Source: Candidatus Flavonifractor intestinigallinarum
GTDB taxonomy: Bacteria; Bacillota; Clostridia; Oscillospirales; Oscillospiraceae
Reading direction: 5' to 3'
NCBI GenBank assembly: GCA_019119165.1
Contig: DWXO01000056.1
Coordinates: 1 to 52,313 of the forward strand
DNA length: 52,313 nucleotides
In this document: piece by piece, positions 9,061-17,799 of the stretch
How the letters are laid out: the number at the start of each line of letters is the position of its first letter
How positions within the stretch are numbered: position 1 is the stretch's first letter
Notes under the pieces: model-generated
Database searches by the model: none
The model's input: only the letters and a program-made list of their open reading frames with translations
What the model was told of the DNA's origin: nothing
Made by a program: the position numbers and the translations under genes

Positions 9061-9769
9061 TTATTCATGCCCCGACCAGCCGTGGCGGTGGCCGTGTCCG
9101 TTCCCCGCCGGGGTACTCTCCACGGCAGTTCCCTGCTCCAGCGACCAGATCCAGTCCCGGATCTCCCGCATGGTCAGTCCCGCCACATCTTCCGCCGTCA
9201 CGGTTGGGTCCAGGGCCTGGAGTTCCAGAAACGCCTGGTACTTGCCCAGGGACAGCCCGGCGTGGTGGGCCTCCTCCAGCGTTTCCGCGTCCCCGTGATG
9301 GCACTGGACATTCTCCTGCCCGGCGGTACAGGCCTCCGCCCCCGCCAGCAGCCGGCTGCACTGGGCCTCGTCCTCCCCCGCCACGGTGATGGACAGCAGC
9401 TCACCCGCCGCCAGCCGGTCTGCAATGCTCTGACTGGCCACCAGCCGCTCCAGGGCCTCCTGGTAGTCCAGCAGGTTCAGCTCCAGACTGTCGGCCAGCT
9501 CCTGCCCGTCCTCGTTCCAGGCCCGGACGGACACCACCTTGGAAAAAGCTGCGGAGCAGGTCCTTGCAGGCGTTGAGGGTCACCCGGATAAACCAGGCCT
9601 TCTCATGCTCGCCGCTCTCAAAGGGCTTGTCATGGAGCAGATACTTTAAAAACACCGTCTGGAAGATGTCCTGGGTGTCCGCCTCGTTTTTCAGATGGAT
9701 CATGCACAGCCGCCGGACAGTATCTCCATACCGCTCCACGGCCTGGTTGGTCTCCTCTTCGCTCCGCAT
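9061..9769 (-). pseudogene. Fused remnants of an ECF sigma factor and its anti-sigma factor
   Basis: The first 75 codons from ATG 9769 encode sigma region 2 of an ECF sigma factor: EEETNQAVERYGDTVRRLC, DTQDIFQTVFLKYLL, then EKAWFIRVTLNACKDLLRS. Similarity ends abruptly near 9548. From there to 9061, in the next frame, the protein resembles the extracytoplasmic C-terminal part of RsgI-like anti-sigma proteins (VVSVRAWNEDGQEL, then YQAFLELQALDPTVTAEDV). Sigma region 4, the anti-sigma N-terminus and its membrane segment are all missing. One internal deletion joining the two genes explains this. As read, the sigma frame runs to 9401 with an unrelated tail. A functional sigma factor is not expected. 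Confidence 0.75.
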
Positions 9770-9807
9770 GGAACACCCTCACCTCCCCTCCGGCTCAGCC
9801 GGATCTG

Positions 9808-10059
9808 TTACCAGCCGTGGTGGCCGCCGCCGTGGCAGCCATACCCGCCGTACCCGCCGCCAGACCGGCAGTTTGTGCCCTGGTAGTCGCACACCCCGTC
9901 GCCGTTGGCGTCCACAAACCGGCAGTAGCTCCCTCGGTTGTCACAGACACCGTCGCCGTTGGCGTCCACATAGTACCGTCCTCCGGCAGCAAAGGCGGTG
10001 GTCAGCCCTACTGTCAGCACCAGGGCGGTAACAGCGGTACCCATCAGGATCTTTTTCAT
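9808..10059 (-). CDS. Small secreted protein with two DANGDGVCD repeats
   Basis: An 83-residue exported protein of unknown function. After a signal peptide ending near TTAFA come two tandem repeats, each VDANGDGVCD plus a Cys-containing stretch (about residues 27-60). The DxNxDG pattern resembles the calcium loops of dockerins and EF-hands. The tail is rich in Gly and His (GGYGGYGCHGGGHHGW), which suggests metal binding. The ATG at 10059 is chosen because AGGAGG sits 7 nt upstream; an ATG at 10080 overlaps that site. It lies 38 nt before the sigma remnant on the same strand and may once have been part of that regulon. Confidence 0.75.
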   Translation of the reverse strand: MKKILMGTAVTALVLTVGLTTAFAAGGRYYVDANGDGVCDNRGSYCRFVDANGDGVCDYQGTNCRSGGGYGGYGCHGGGHHGW

Positions 10060-10165
10060 GGTGATTCCTCCTTGTTTCATTTGGTTTCACCCTGAATACG
10101 AACCAGCGGACTCAATCCTTTCAAACAATTTGAAAAAAGGATGGCCGTGGGTCACGGCCATCCCT

Positions 10166-11191
10166 TTAATCGGGCCCGTCGGCCCGGACGATATGGAACC
10201 CGGCAGCCTTGTTGAGCCGGTTGGCCACCGCCAGACCGATGCCGGTGGCGTCGGGGCACTGGGCCCAGATGTGGGTCACGTCGGTGCCGTCAAACCACCG
10301 CAAAGCGTCGAACACCCGCCGGGCCTGCTCGGGCACGTCGGTGCTGGGACCCAGCTGCTCCAGGGGGTGGCCCTCAAACAAGCTGGTATACTCATCAAAG
10401 CAGATCACCCCGTCGCCGGGGGCCATATGGGTCTGGATGTACCGGGCCGCCGTCTCCGGCGCGCCCTGAACCACCGTCACCGGCGCCTTGGGGGCGTAAT
10501 GGCGGTACTTCATGCCGGGGGCCTTGGGCTGCTCCCCCGCCCCCATGAGCCGGGTCACCGCCGGGTCCACCGCCACCTCGCCCAGCACGCTCTCCAGCTG
10601 CTCCAGGGTGATGCCGCCGGGACGCAGCAGCCGGGGGGGCTGCTCGGTCAGGTCGATGATGGTGGACTCCACCCCCACGGAACAGGGGCCGCCGTCCACG
10701 ATGCCGTCGATCTTGCCGTCCATATCCTCCAGCATATCCGCCATATTAGTAGGGCTGGGCCGTCCGGAGGTGTTGCCCGACGGGGCGGCCACCGGCAGGT
10801 CGGCGGCGGCGATGATGGCCCGGCACACCGGATGGGCCGGGCAGCGCATCCCCACCGTGTCCAGCCCGGCGGTAACAGCGGCGGGCACGATGGACTTGTG
10901 CTTTAAAATCATGGTCAAGGGCCCCGGCCAGAACCGGCGGGCCAGGGCGTAGGCCGCCTGGGGGATGTCCTCACAGTACCGCTCCAGCCAGTCGGCGTTG
11001 GGAATATGGAGGATCAGGGGGTTGTCCTGGGGGCGGCCCTTGGCCGCAAAGATATGGGCTACCGCCTCGCTGTTCAGGCCGTTGGCCCCCAGGCCGTAAA
11101 CCGTCTCGGTGGGGATGCCCAGCAGGCCGCCCCGGCGGAGGATGTCCGCCGCCTGGCCGATCTGCTTGTCATTCAAACGCAGGGTGTGCAT
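10166..11191 (-). CDS. tsaC: L-threonylcarbamoyladenylate synthase (TsaC/Sua5 type)
   Basis: Makes threonylcarbamoyl-AMP from threonine, bicarbonate and ATP for the t6A37 modification of ANN-decoding tRNAs. The N-terminal YrdC domain carries GIPTETVYGLGAN (about residues 24-36) and KGRPQDNPL (about 51-59). The presence of a C-terminal Sua5 domain (about 220-335) and a length of 341 residues mark it as the long Sua5 form. The stop of a 37-codon gene lies 17 nt upstream on the same strand. Confidence 0.95.
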   Translation of the reverse strand: MHTLRLNDKQIGQAADILRRGGLLGIPTETVYGLGANGLNSEAVAHIFAAKGRPQDNPLILHIPNADWLERYCEDIPQAAYALARRFWPGPLTMILKHKSIVPAAVTAGLDTVGMRCPAHPVCRAIIAAADLPVAAPSGNTSGRPSPTNMADMLEDMDGKIDGIVDGGPCSVGVESTIIDLTEQPPRLLRPGGITLEQLESVLGEVAVDPAVTRLMGAGEQPKAPGMKYRHYAPKAPVTVVQGAPETAARYIQTHMAPGDGVICFDEYTSLFEGHPLEQLGPSTDVPEQARRVFDALRWFDGTDVTHIWAQCPDATGIGLAVANRLNKAAGFHIVRADGPD

Positions 11192-11208
11192 CCTTCCTCA
11201 CCGCTTTC

Positions 11209-11322
11209 TCAAAACCGATGGCGGCGGCGACGGCGGCGGTCCCTCTGTACCACCGTCAGGATACCTGCCGCCAGCAGAGCGGCGCCGGACAGGATGTGCA
11301 GGATGCCAATGGCCTTTTTCAT
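11209..11322 (-). CDS. 37-residue membrane microprotein with poly-Arg tail
   Basis: A short gene with a good ribosome site (GGAGA 8 nt before the ATG). It begins MKKAIGILHIL, continues as one hydrophobic helix to about residue 25, then ends in a very basic tail with eight Arg in a stretch of ten residues. That is one membrane span with a positive cytoplasmic end. It sits between the 85-aa gene and tsaC on the same strand. The function is unknown, and expression is likely but not proven. Confidence 0.5.
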   Translation of the reverse strand: MKKAIGILHILSGAALLAAGILTVVQRDRRRRRRHRF

Positions 11323-11338
11323 ACCCAAGTCTCCTTTG

Positions 11339-11596
11339 TTATTCGTAGATGCCCACCGGCGTACCCGCCAGCTCAATGGTGGTGTCGGGGGCGAATTTGG
11401 CCTTTTGGAGATAGCCCTTCACGGTGAGGATGCCGTATTTGGGGTTCACCTTCTCGTCCTCCAGCTCCAGCTCCAGATAGTTGGACCCCGAGCCGGTGAG
11501 CCAGCCGTCGTCCTCCAGCAGGCCCGCCAGATCGTCCCGTACCAGATCCAGGGTCAGCCCCTCCGGCAGGGTGTTGAAGTGGATAATCAGTTCCAT
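11339..11596 (-). CDS. Hypothetical protein, 85 aa
   Basis: I do not recognise this family. The product is a small acidic soluble protein with no signal peptide, cysteine motif or membrane segment. Alternating hydrophobic residues such as YLELELEDEKV and YGILTVKGYL suggest a compact beta-rich fold. The ribosome site AAAGGAG precedes ATG 11596. It is 40 nt after prfA and on the same strand as prfA and tsaC, which suggests one transcription unit of translation-related genes. Confidence 0.75.
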   Translation of the reverse strand: MELIIHFNTLPEGLTLDLVRDDLAGLLEDDGWLTGSGSNYLELELEDEKVNPKYGILTVKGYLQKAKFAPDTTIELAGTPVGIYE

Positions 11597-11636
11597 GGTC
11601 AGTGCTCCTTTTCTAGGATTCCGGGATACCTCCCGT

Positions 11637-12707
11637 TTATTCCTCCTGGCTGTGTCTCAGCTTTTCCGCCTGATCCGCCGTAATCAGCCCGTCGATGATC
11701 TCGTCCAGGTCGCCGTTCATCACGTTTTCCAGCTTGTACAGAGTCAGGCCGATGCGGTGGTCGGTGAGCCGGCCCTGGGGGAAGTTGTAGGTGCGGATAC
11801 GCTCGTTGCGCATTCCGGTGCCCACCTGGCTGCGGCGCTCGTCGGTGAGGGCCTGCTCCTGCTCCCTCACCTTCTCCTCGTACAGCCGGGCGCGCAGGAT
11901 CTGCATGGCCTTGTCCCGGTTCTGGAACTGGCTGCGCTCCTGCTGGCACTCCACCACCGTGCCGGTGGGCTTGTGGATGAGCCGCACGGCGGAGGAGGTC
12001 TTGTTGACGTGCTGGCCACCCGCGCCGGAGGAGCGAAACACCTGCATTTCAATGTCGGCGGGGTTGAGCTCAAAGTCCACCTCGTCTACCTCGGGCAACA
12101 CCGCCACCGTGGCGGTGGAGGTGTGGATACGCCCGCCGGACTCGGTCTCGGGCACCCGCTGGACCCGGTGGACCCCGCTTTCAAACTTGAGGCGGGAGTA
12201 GGCCCCGTCTCCCTCAATGGTAAAGCAGATTTCCTTCACGCCGCCCAGTTCGGTCTCGTTGACCGAGTCCACCTCCACCTTCCAGCGGCGGGCGTCGGCG
12301 TACATGGAGTACATCCGGAACAAAGAGTGGGCAAACAGGGCCGCTTCCTCCCCGCCCACGCCTGCCCGGATCTCCACGATGACGTTTTTGTCGTCGTTGG
12401 GGTCCCGGGGCAGCAGCAGGATACGGATCTCGTCCTCCAGCCGGGCAATGTCCTCCTTGGCCTGCTGATACTCCTCCTTGGCCATCTCCCCCAGCTCCGG
12501 GTCGGACAACAGAGCCTCGGCGTCGGCCAGGTCCTGTTGGCGGCGGGTATAGGTCCGCCAGGCGGTGACCACCGGCTCCAGCTCCCGCTGCTCCTTGTTG
12601 AGTTTGGCCACCAGGGCCGGGTCGTTGTAGGTCTCCCCCGCCCCCAGCTGGGCCTCGATACTGGCAAAGCGCAGGTCCAGGGCGCTCAGTTTTTGCTGCA
12701 TATCCAA
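11637..12707 (-). CDS. prfA: Peptide chain release factor 1
   Basis: Recognises UAA and UAG in the ribosomal A site and triggers peptide release. The domain 2 anticodon motif PxT appears as PET within RVPETES (about residue 185), which identifies RF1 rather than RF2. The catalytic GGQ loop is [11 protein letters not shown] (about residue 230). At 356 aa it is full length. An alternative ATG lies two codons in. The gene lies 6 nt after the DUF218 gene, in a block transcribed from the ABC-F gene onwards. Confidence 0.98.
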   Translation of the reverse strand: MDMQQKLSALDLRFASIEAQLGAGETYNDPALVAKLNKEQRELEPVVTAWRTYTRRQQDLADAEALLSDPELGEMAKEEYQQAKEDIARLEDEIRILLLPRDPNDDKNVIVEIRAGVGGEEAALFAHSLFRMYSMYADARRWKVEVDSVNETELGGVKEICFTIEGDGAYSRLKFESGVHRVQRVPETESGGRIHTSTATVAVLPEVDEVDFELNPADIEMQVFRSSGAGGQHVNKTSSAVRLIHKPTGTVVECQQERSQFQNRDKAMQILRARLYEEKVREQEQALTDERRSQVGTGMRNERIRTYNFPQGRLTDHRIGLTLYKLENVMNGDLDEIIDGLITADQAEKLRHSQEE

Positions 12708-12713
12708 ATTATA

Positions 12714-13346
12714 TCACCTGTCAAAGAGATAAGACTTGACCAGAGCCAACGGCTCCCGGATGTACATTTTCAGCCGGGAGGGGATGTGGGAGCTGGGGGC
12801 CGCCAGAGTGGACAGGGTGTACTCCCCCTCCCATGCTCTGTCCCACAGCATCCGCACCCGGGCCAGATGGAAACCGTTGGACACCACCAGCATCTCGCTG
12901 GTGTCCACCCCCTCCGCCTGGAGCAGTTCCTGGGTGAAGCAGATATTCTCCCAGGTGTTGTGGGACTGGTCCTCCATCAGGATCTGGCCGCCGTCCACAC
13001 CGTGGGCCGTCAGGTAGTCGTACATACACTGGGCCTCGCTCTGGTGCTCGTCATCCCCCTGGCCGCCGGAGACCACGATGGTCAGGTCCGGGTGGTCCTC
13101 CAGATAATCCAGCGCCTTGTCCAGCCGGTCCTGAAGCAGAATGGACGGTCCCCAGGACTCCACCTTGCAGCCCAGGATTACCATGACCTGGGGCTGGCCC
13201 ACAATGTGGTCCCGGGCCCCCGTCAGCACCACGCCCAGCAGCACCGCAAAACTCAGCAGCGCGGCCAGCACCGCCGCCAGCAGGGCCAGCAGCCACACCG
13301 GCTTTTTGCGCCCGCCGTAGGGCCGGTAATACTGCTTCTTCCTCAT
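12714..13346 (-). CDS. DUF218/YdcF-SanA family membrane protein
   Basis: One N-terminal membrane helix (about residues 15-38) anchors an extracytoplasmic DUF218 domain. It contains the family's VMVILGCKV, the DRLDKAL helix, TIVVSGGQG and MEDQSHNTWENI. Relatives (SanA, ElyC, YdcF) affect envelope integrity but have no agreed reaction. The ATG at 13346 overlaps the stop of the ABC-F gene in an ATGA arrangement, so upstream in-frame codons are not used. This implies translational coupling. Confidence 0.85.
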   Translation of the reverse strand: MRKKQYYRPYGGRKKPVWLLALLAAVLAALLSFAVLLGVVLTGARDHIVGQPQVMVILGCKVESWGPSILLQDRLDKALDYLEDHPDLTIVVSGGQGDDEHQSEAQCMYDYLTAHGVDGGQILMEDQSHNTWENICFTQELLQAEGVDTSEMLVVSNGFHLARVRMLWDRAWEGEYTLSTLAAPSSHIPSRLKMYIREPLALVKSYLFDR

Positions 13347-15244
13347 CCCCTGGCCTCCTCCAGCTCTGCCGCCAGGGTCTCCCACTTGGTATAGAGGGCT
13401 GCGATCTCGTCCTCCAGCGCCTTCTGCTCCTCGTACACCTTCTGGAGCTCCAGGTAATTGGAGGCCACCTCCTCGGCTTTCAGGGACAGCTCATACTGCC
13501 GCTCCTCCGCCTTGGCCACCGCACGCTCCGCCGCGGCCACCTGCTTCTCCAGCTCCTTGGTGCCGCCGGGACGCTTGGGCTTCTCCTTCTTAGGCTTCTC
13601 CGGCTCCGCCTTCACCGGGACGGCAGCCTGGTTTTTGGCCCGCTCCCGGGCGGCCCGGAACTCCTCAAAGGTGCCCCGGAAGTCGGTGATGTGCCCGTCC
13701 TCCAGCATCCAGATCCGGGTGGCAAACTGCTTGATAAAGTAGCGGTCATGGGACACGAAGAGCAGGTTGCCCTCGTACTCCGCCACCGCCTCCTCGATCC
13801 ACTCCCGGCTGGCGATGTCCAGGTGGTTGGTGGGCTCGTCCAGAATAAGCAGGTTGATCTGCTCGTCCATCAGCATACACAGCCGCAGGCGGCTCTGCTC
13901 GCCGCCGGACAGGGCGGACACCGGCTTGAACACGTCCTCTCCCCGGAAGTTGAAGGCGGCCAGCCGGTTGCGGGCGGTCTGGGTGGAGCAGTCCTGATCG
14001 TAGATCATGGTATCCACCAGGTTGCGCTCCGGGTGGGAGAAATGGATGATCTGGGGCAGGTATCCCACCTTTACAGTGGGCCCCATCTTTAGCTTTCCGC
14101 TATCCGGCTCCTCCTCCCCCAGCAGAATTTTCAGCAGGGTGGATTTTCCGGTGCCGTTGTCCCCCAGCAGGGCGATGCGCTCGCCCCCCACCACCTCCAG
14201 ATTGACGTGGTCGAAGAGGGTGCGCCCGTCAAAGGACTTTTTCAGCTCCTTGATGGTCAAAACCTCGTCACCCCGGAACTCCCGCTCCCCGAACTTCATA
14301 TCCAGGCGGCGCTCCCTGGTGGGTTTATCGGTGGTGCGCAGGCGCTCGATCCGCTTCTCCATGGACTGGGCCCGCTTGAAGGTCTTGTCGTTGCCCGAGT
14401 AGGCCCACACCCGCAGCTGCTGGGCGGCCTTCTCCAGCTGCTCGATCTTGGCCTGCTCCTTCTCGTACTGCTTCAGCTTCTCCTGGTAGCGGTGCTCCTT
14501 CTCCACCACATAGAAGGAGTAGTTGCCCTCGTAGAACTCCGCCTTGCCCTCCTGGATCTCGATGATCCGTTTCACCACCCGGTCCAGGAACCAGCGGTCA
14601 TGGGAGATGGCAAGGACGGTGCCTTTATAGCGGTCCAGATATTCCTCCAGCCACTCGGTGGCCCGCAGGTCCAGGTGGTTGGTGGGCTCGTCCAGCAGCA
14701 GGATGTCGGTATCCTCCAGAATGAGCCGGGCCAGGTTGACCCGGGTCTTTTCCCCGCCGGACAGAGAGGAAAAGAGCTGGCCTCTCATGTCCTGAGAGAT
14801 TTCCAGGCCGTTGCACACCTTGTTCAGGGGGGTGCTGGTATCGTAGCCGCCCCCCGCCTCATAGGCGGCGGTGAGGGCGTCGTACCGCCGCAGCAGAGCC
14901 GGGTCGCTGTCCCGGCCCATGCGCTCGGTCAGCTCCGCCATCTCCCGCTCCATAGCCTGGAGCCGCCCAAAGGCGGTCTGGAGCACGTCCTCCACTGTGT
15001 ACTCCGGGGGATAGACGGGAATCTGGGAGATCAGTCCCACCCCTTTGCCGGGGGCGATGTGGACCTCGCCGTCGTCCCAGTCCAGCTCGCCGGTGAGAAT
15101 CTTGAACAGGGTGGTCTTGCCGGCGCCGTTTTTGCCCAGCAGGCCCACCCGCTCCCCCTGGTCGATCTGGAAGGTGAGGCCGTCCAATATTTTTTTGCCT
15201 ACCTCGAACTCCTTGGACAGGTTCGAGACGGAGATATCGATCAT
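13343..15244 (-). CDS. ABC-F family ATPase
   Basis: A soluble protein with two ABC ATPase domains and no membrane segments, the class that acts on ribosomes. Walker A motifs are GKNGAGKTT (about residue 37) and GDNGTGKST (about 360). Signature motifs LSGGEKTR and LSGGEQSR and Walker B LLLDEPTNHLD follow in order. A charged C-terminal coiled coil (about 545-630) matches the Uup/YdiF/YfmR housekeeping group. A role in antibiotic resistance cannot be read from the sequence. It starts at ATG 15244, back to back with the mtnA promoter. Confidence 0.92.
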   Translation of the reverse strand: MIDISVSNLSKEFEVGKKILDGLTFQIDQGERVGLLGKNGAGKTTLFKILTGELDWDDGEVHIAPGKGVGLISQIPVYPPEYTVEDVLQTAFGRLQAMEREMAELTERMGRDSDPALLRRYDALTAAYEAGGGYDTSTPLNKVCNGLEISQDMRGQLFSSLSGGEKTRVNLARLILEDTDILLLDEPTNHLDLRATEWLEEYLDRYKGTVLAISHDRWFLDRVVKRIIEIQEGKAEFYEGNYSFYVVEKEHRYQEKLKQYEKEQAKIEQLEKAAQQLRVWAYSGNDKTFKRAQSMEKRIERLRTTDKPTRERRLDMKFGEREFRGDEVLTIKELKKSFDGRTLFDHVNLEVVGGERIALLGDNGTGKSTLLKILLGEEEPDSGKLKMGPTVKVGYLPQIIHFSHPERNLVDTMIYDQDCSTQTARNRLAAFNFRGEDVFKPVSALSGGEQSRLRLCMLMDEQINLLILDEPTNHLDIASREWIEEAVAEYEGNLLFVSHDRYFIKQFATRIWMLEDGHITDFRGTFEEFRAARERAKNQAAVPVKAEPEKPKKEKPKRPGGTKELEKQVAAAERAVAKAEERQYELSLKAEEVASNYLELQKVYEEQKALEDEIAALYTKWETLAAELEEARG

Positions 15245-15247
15245 TGC

Positions 15248-15276
15248 TTGCCTCCAAATGGTGTGTGTGATACAAT
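15248..15276 (+). promoter_or_regulatory. mtnA: Sigma-A promoter of mtnA
   Basis: TTGCCT, 17 bp, then TACAAT preceded by TGA (an extended -10). It lies about 55 bp before the mtnA ATG, in the divergent gap with the ABC-F gene. Confidence 0.7.
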
Positions 15277-15332
15277 CTTTAGGAACAAAACGCCCCGGTT
15301 TTCCGGAGCCGCATCACAAGGAGGAGTTCTCT

Positions 15333-16322
15333 ATGGACGCGATCCGTTGGGAAGGAAATACCCTTTACTTACTTGACCAGACAAAGCTTCCGGTGGAGGA
15401 AACCTGGGTTCCCTACACCGATTACCGCCCGGTGGCAGACGCCATCCGCGCCATGGTGGTGCGGGGAGCCCCCGCCATCGGCGTCACCGCCGCCTACGCC
15501 TACTGTCTGGCCGCTCTGGCCGGGGAGAACCTGACCGAGGCCAAGGCCGTCCTGGCCGCCAGCCGTCCCACGGCGGTCAATCTCTTCTGGGCCCTGGACC
15601 GGATGGACAAAAAGGCCCAAGCCTGCGGCGGCAATCCGGAAACCCTCATTGCTGAAGCCGTGACCATCCATCAGGAGGATGTGGCTATGTGTAAGGCTAT
15701 GGGCCTTTACGGCGCTTCTGTGGTGCCCGATCACGCCCACATCCTCACCCACTGCAACGCCGGGGCCCTGGCCACCGGCGGCTACGGCACCGCCCTGGGG
15801 GTCATTCGGGCTGCCCATGAGCAGGGTAAAGTGGATATGGTTTACGCTGATGAGACCCGCCCCCTGCTCCAGGGCGCCCGGCTCACCGCCTACGAACTGG
15901 TAACCGACCACATTCCCGCCACCCTCATCGCCGACAATATGGCCGCCAGCCTGATGGCCAAGGGCAAGATCGACATGGTGGTGGTGGGCTGCGACCGGAT
16001 GGCGGCCAACGGAGATTTCGCCAACAAGATCGGCACCTATTCGGTGGCGGTCAACGCCCACCATCACGGGGTACCCTTCTATGTGGCCCTCCCCTGCTCC
16101 ACCATCGATCTCACCATTCCTGACGGCTCTGGTATCCCCATTGAGGAGCGGGACAAGAACGAGGTGCGCACCCTGTACGGGGTCCAGACCGCCCCGGCCA
16201 CGGTGGAGGTATACAACCCCGCCTTCGACGTGACCCCCCACAGTCTGGTTACGGGCATCATCACCGAGAAGGGTGTCATCTATCCGCCCTTCAAGGAGAA
16301 TCTGCAAAAGCTGTTTGGATAA
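15333..16322 (+). CDS. mtnA: S-methyl-5-thioribose-1-phosphate isomerase
   Basis: Converts methylthioribose-1-phosphate to methylthioribulose-1-phosphate in the methionine salvage pathway. Family signatures are VVRGAPAIGVTAAY (about residues 43-56), the catalytic-Cys segment CNAGALATGGYGT (about 140), and the catalytic-Asp segment GCDRMAANGD (about 218). At 329 aa it is slightly shorter than the 345-350 typical. GGAGGAG stands before ATG 15333. No other salvage gene is adjacent, so the pathway must be scattered. The same fold is shared with eIF2B-like proteins, but the motifs favour MtnA. Confidence 0.95.
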   Translation: MDAIRWEGNTLYLLDQTKLPVEETWVPYTDYRPVADAIRAMVVRGAPAIGVTAAYAYCLAALAGENLTEAKAVLAASRPTAVNLFWALDRMDKKAQACGGNPETLIAEAVTIHQEDVAMCKAMGLYGASVVPDHAHILTHCNAGALATGGYGTALGVIRAAHEQGKVDMVYADETRPLLQGARLTAYELVTDHIPATLIADNMAASLMAKGKIDMVVVGCDRMAANGDFANKIGTYSVAVNAHHHGVPFYVALPCSTIDLTIPDGSGIPIEERDKNEVRTLYGVQTAPATVEVYNPAFDVTPHSLVTGIITEKGVIYPPFKENLQKLFG

Positions 16323-16336
16323 GCGCGGGCCAAGCG

Positions 16337-16369
16337 GGCCGCCGGACAACTGTCCGGCGGTCTCTTTTT
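16337..16369 (+). terminator. Terminator after mtnA
   Basis: An 11-bp stem (GGCCGCCGGAC with its partner, one G-T pair) is followed by TCTTTTT. It separates mtnA from the convergent murF. Confidence 0.85.
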
Positions 16370-17759
16370 ATGCGTCTTTGGTGATGGTCAGCAGGTACTC
16401 CACTAGCTCCTCCAGGGCCATGCCCCGGGATGCCTTCACCAGGATGGTGGCGTGGGGACGCACCACACTGTCCAGCACCGGCTTGGCCTGGGCCTTGTCG
16501 GCGCAGTGCCAGCACACCGGCACCCCCGCCGCCTTGGCGGCGTCGTAGATGTGCTTGGACAGCTCGCCCACCGCCACCAGGCAGTCAATGCCTGCCTTGG
16601 CCAGGTACTCGCCGATACCGGCATGGAGGGCGGGAGCCAGGGGGCCCAACTCAAACATATCGCCCAGTACCGCCACCTTGTACTCCCCCTTGGCATTGGA
16701 GAGCACCTCCACCGCCGCCCGCATGGACTGGGGATTGGCGTTGTAGGTGTCGTTGAGGATGGTAATATCATCGTCCCGGGTGAGAATGTTCATCCGCATC
16801 TTGGTGGGGGCAAAGTGAAGCACCCCGTCGGCGATCTCCTTATCTGTCAAGCCAAACTGCTTGCCAACTGCTGCCGCCATTAGGGTCGGATAGATCATGT
16901 GGTCCCCCAGGGCGGGGATCTCCACCGGGAACTGACCGTCAGGAGCTTCCACCTTACAGGTAATCCGGCTTCTGCCGTCGCTGGACAGGTCCACCGCCCG
17001 GTAGTCCAGGCCCTCCCCGGAGCCCACCCGGATAAAGGGGTGATCCAGCTTGCCGGGCAGGGTGTTCAGCAGGGGGTCGTCGCCGTTGATGACGGCGGGG
17101 GCGTGGGCCTTGGCGTAGTGGAAGATCTCGCTCTTGGCCTCCAGGATCTTCTCCCGGGAGCCGAAGTGCTCGATGTGGGAATCGCCGATGTTGGTCATGA
17201 GGATCATGTCCGGCTCCACGATGGCGGAGAGGTAGTCGATCTCCCCGGCGTGGTTCATGCCCAGCTCCAGCACGGCGATCTGGTGCTCCGGCTTGAGCCG
17301 CAGCAGGGTCATGGGCACCCCGATGTCGTTGTTCAGGTTGCCCTCGGTCTTGAGGACGTTATACTTCTCCCCCAGCACCGCCGCCACCATGTCCTTGGTG
17401 GTGGTCTTACCCACCGAGCCGGTGATGGCCACCACAGGAATGGGGAACTTCTGCTTGTAATACTTGGCCAGATCCCGGAGGGCCCGGTGGGTGGATTTCA
17501 CCTTAATATAGAACTTGCCGGGCAGGTAGCTGTCCCGCTCCCGCTGGGTGAAGCACCCGGCGGCGCCCCCCTCCAGGGCGGCGTTGATGTAGGCATGACC
17601 GTCAAAGCGCTCTCCCACCAGGGGGATGAACAGAGAACCGGGATGGATGGTACGGCTGTCGGTCTCCACCCGGCTCACCGCCCGGTTCAGATCTCCGAAC
17701 TCACCCAGCAGGCTGCCGCCTACCGCTTCCATGATCTCTCGTATGGTCATCGGCTCCAT
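16368..17759 (-). CDS. murF: UDP-N-acetylmuramoyl-tripeptide--D-alanyl-D-alanine ligase
   Basis: Adds D-Ala-D-Ala to UDP-MurNAc-tripeptide with ATP, the last cytoplasmic step of the peptidoglycan precursor. A Mur-ligase N-terminal domain (TDSRTIHPGSLFIPLVG) precedes the ATP loop GSVGKTTTKDM near residue 112. The central ELGMNHAGEIDYL and the C-terminal NDTYNANPQSM are characteristic of MurF. The ATG at 17759 is preferred over upstream in-frame codons because AAGGAGA lies before it. It sits 40 nt after ddl, which makes its D-Ala-D-Ala substrate. Confidence 0.97.
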   Translation of the reverse strand: MEPMTIREIMEAVGGSLLGEFGDLNRAVSRVETDSRTIHPGSLFIPLVGERFDGHAYINAALEGGAAGCFTQRERDSYLPGKFYIKVKSTHRALRDLAKYYKQKFPIPVVAITGSVGKTTTKDMVAAVLGEKYNVLKTEGNLNNDIGVPMTLLRLKPEHQIAVLELGMNHAGEIDYLSAIVEPDMILMTNIGDSHIEHFGSREKILEAKSEIFHYAKAHAPAVINGDDPLLNTLPGKLDHPFIRVGSGEGLDYRAVDLSSDGRSRITCKVEAPDGQFPVEIPALGDHMIYPTLMAAAVGKQFGLTDKEIADGVLHFAPTKMRMNILTRDDDITILNDTYNANPQSMRAAVEVLSNAKGEYKVAVLGDMFELGPLAPALHAGIGEYLAKAGIDCLVAVGELSKHIYDAAKAAGVPVCWHCADKAQAKPVLDSVVRPHATILVKASRGMALEELVEYLLTITKDA

Positions 17760-17799
17760 GTTGTTGTCTCCTTCAATCTCTCTCATTCCGGATGCCGGT

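Noticed and set aside
9530-9560. Programmed frameshift between the sigma and anti-sigma parts
   Set aside because: No slippery heptamer is seen, and essential parts of both proteins are missing, which a frameshift would not restore.
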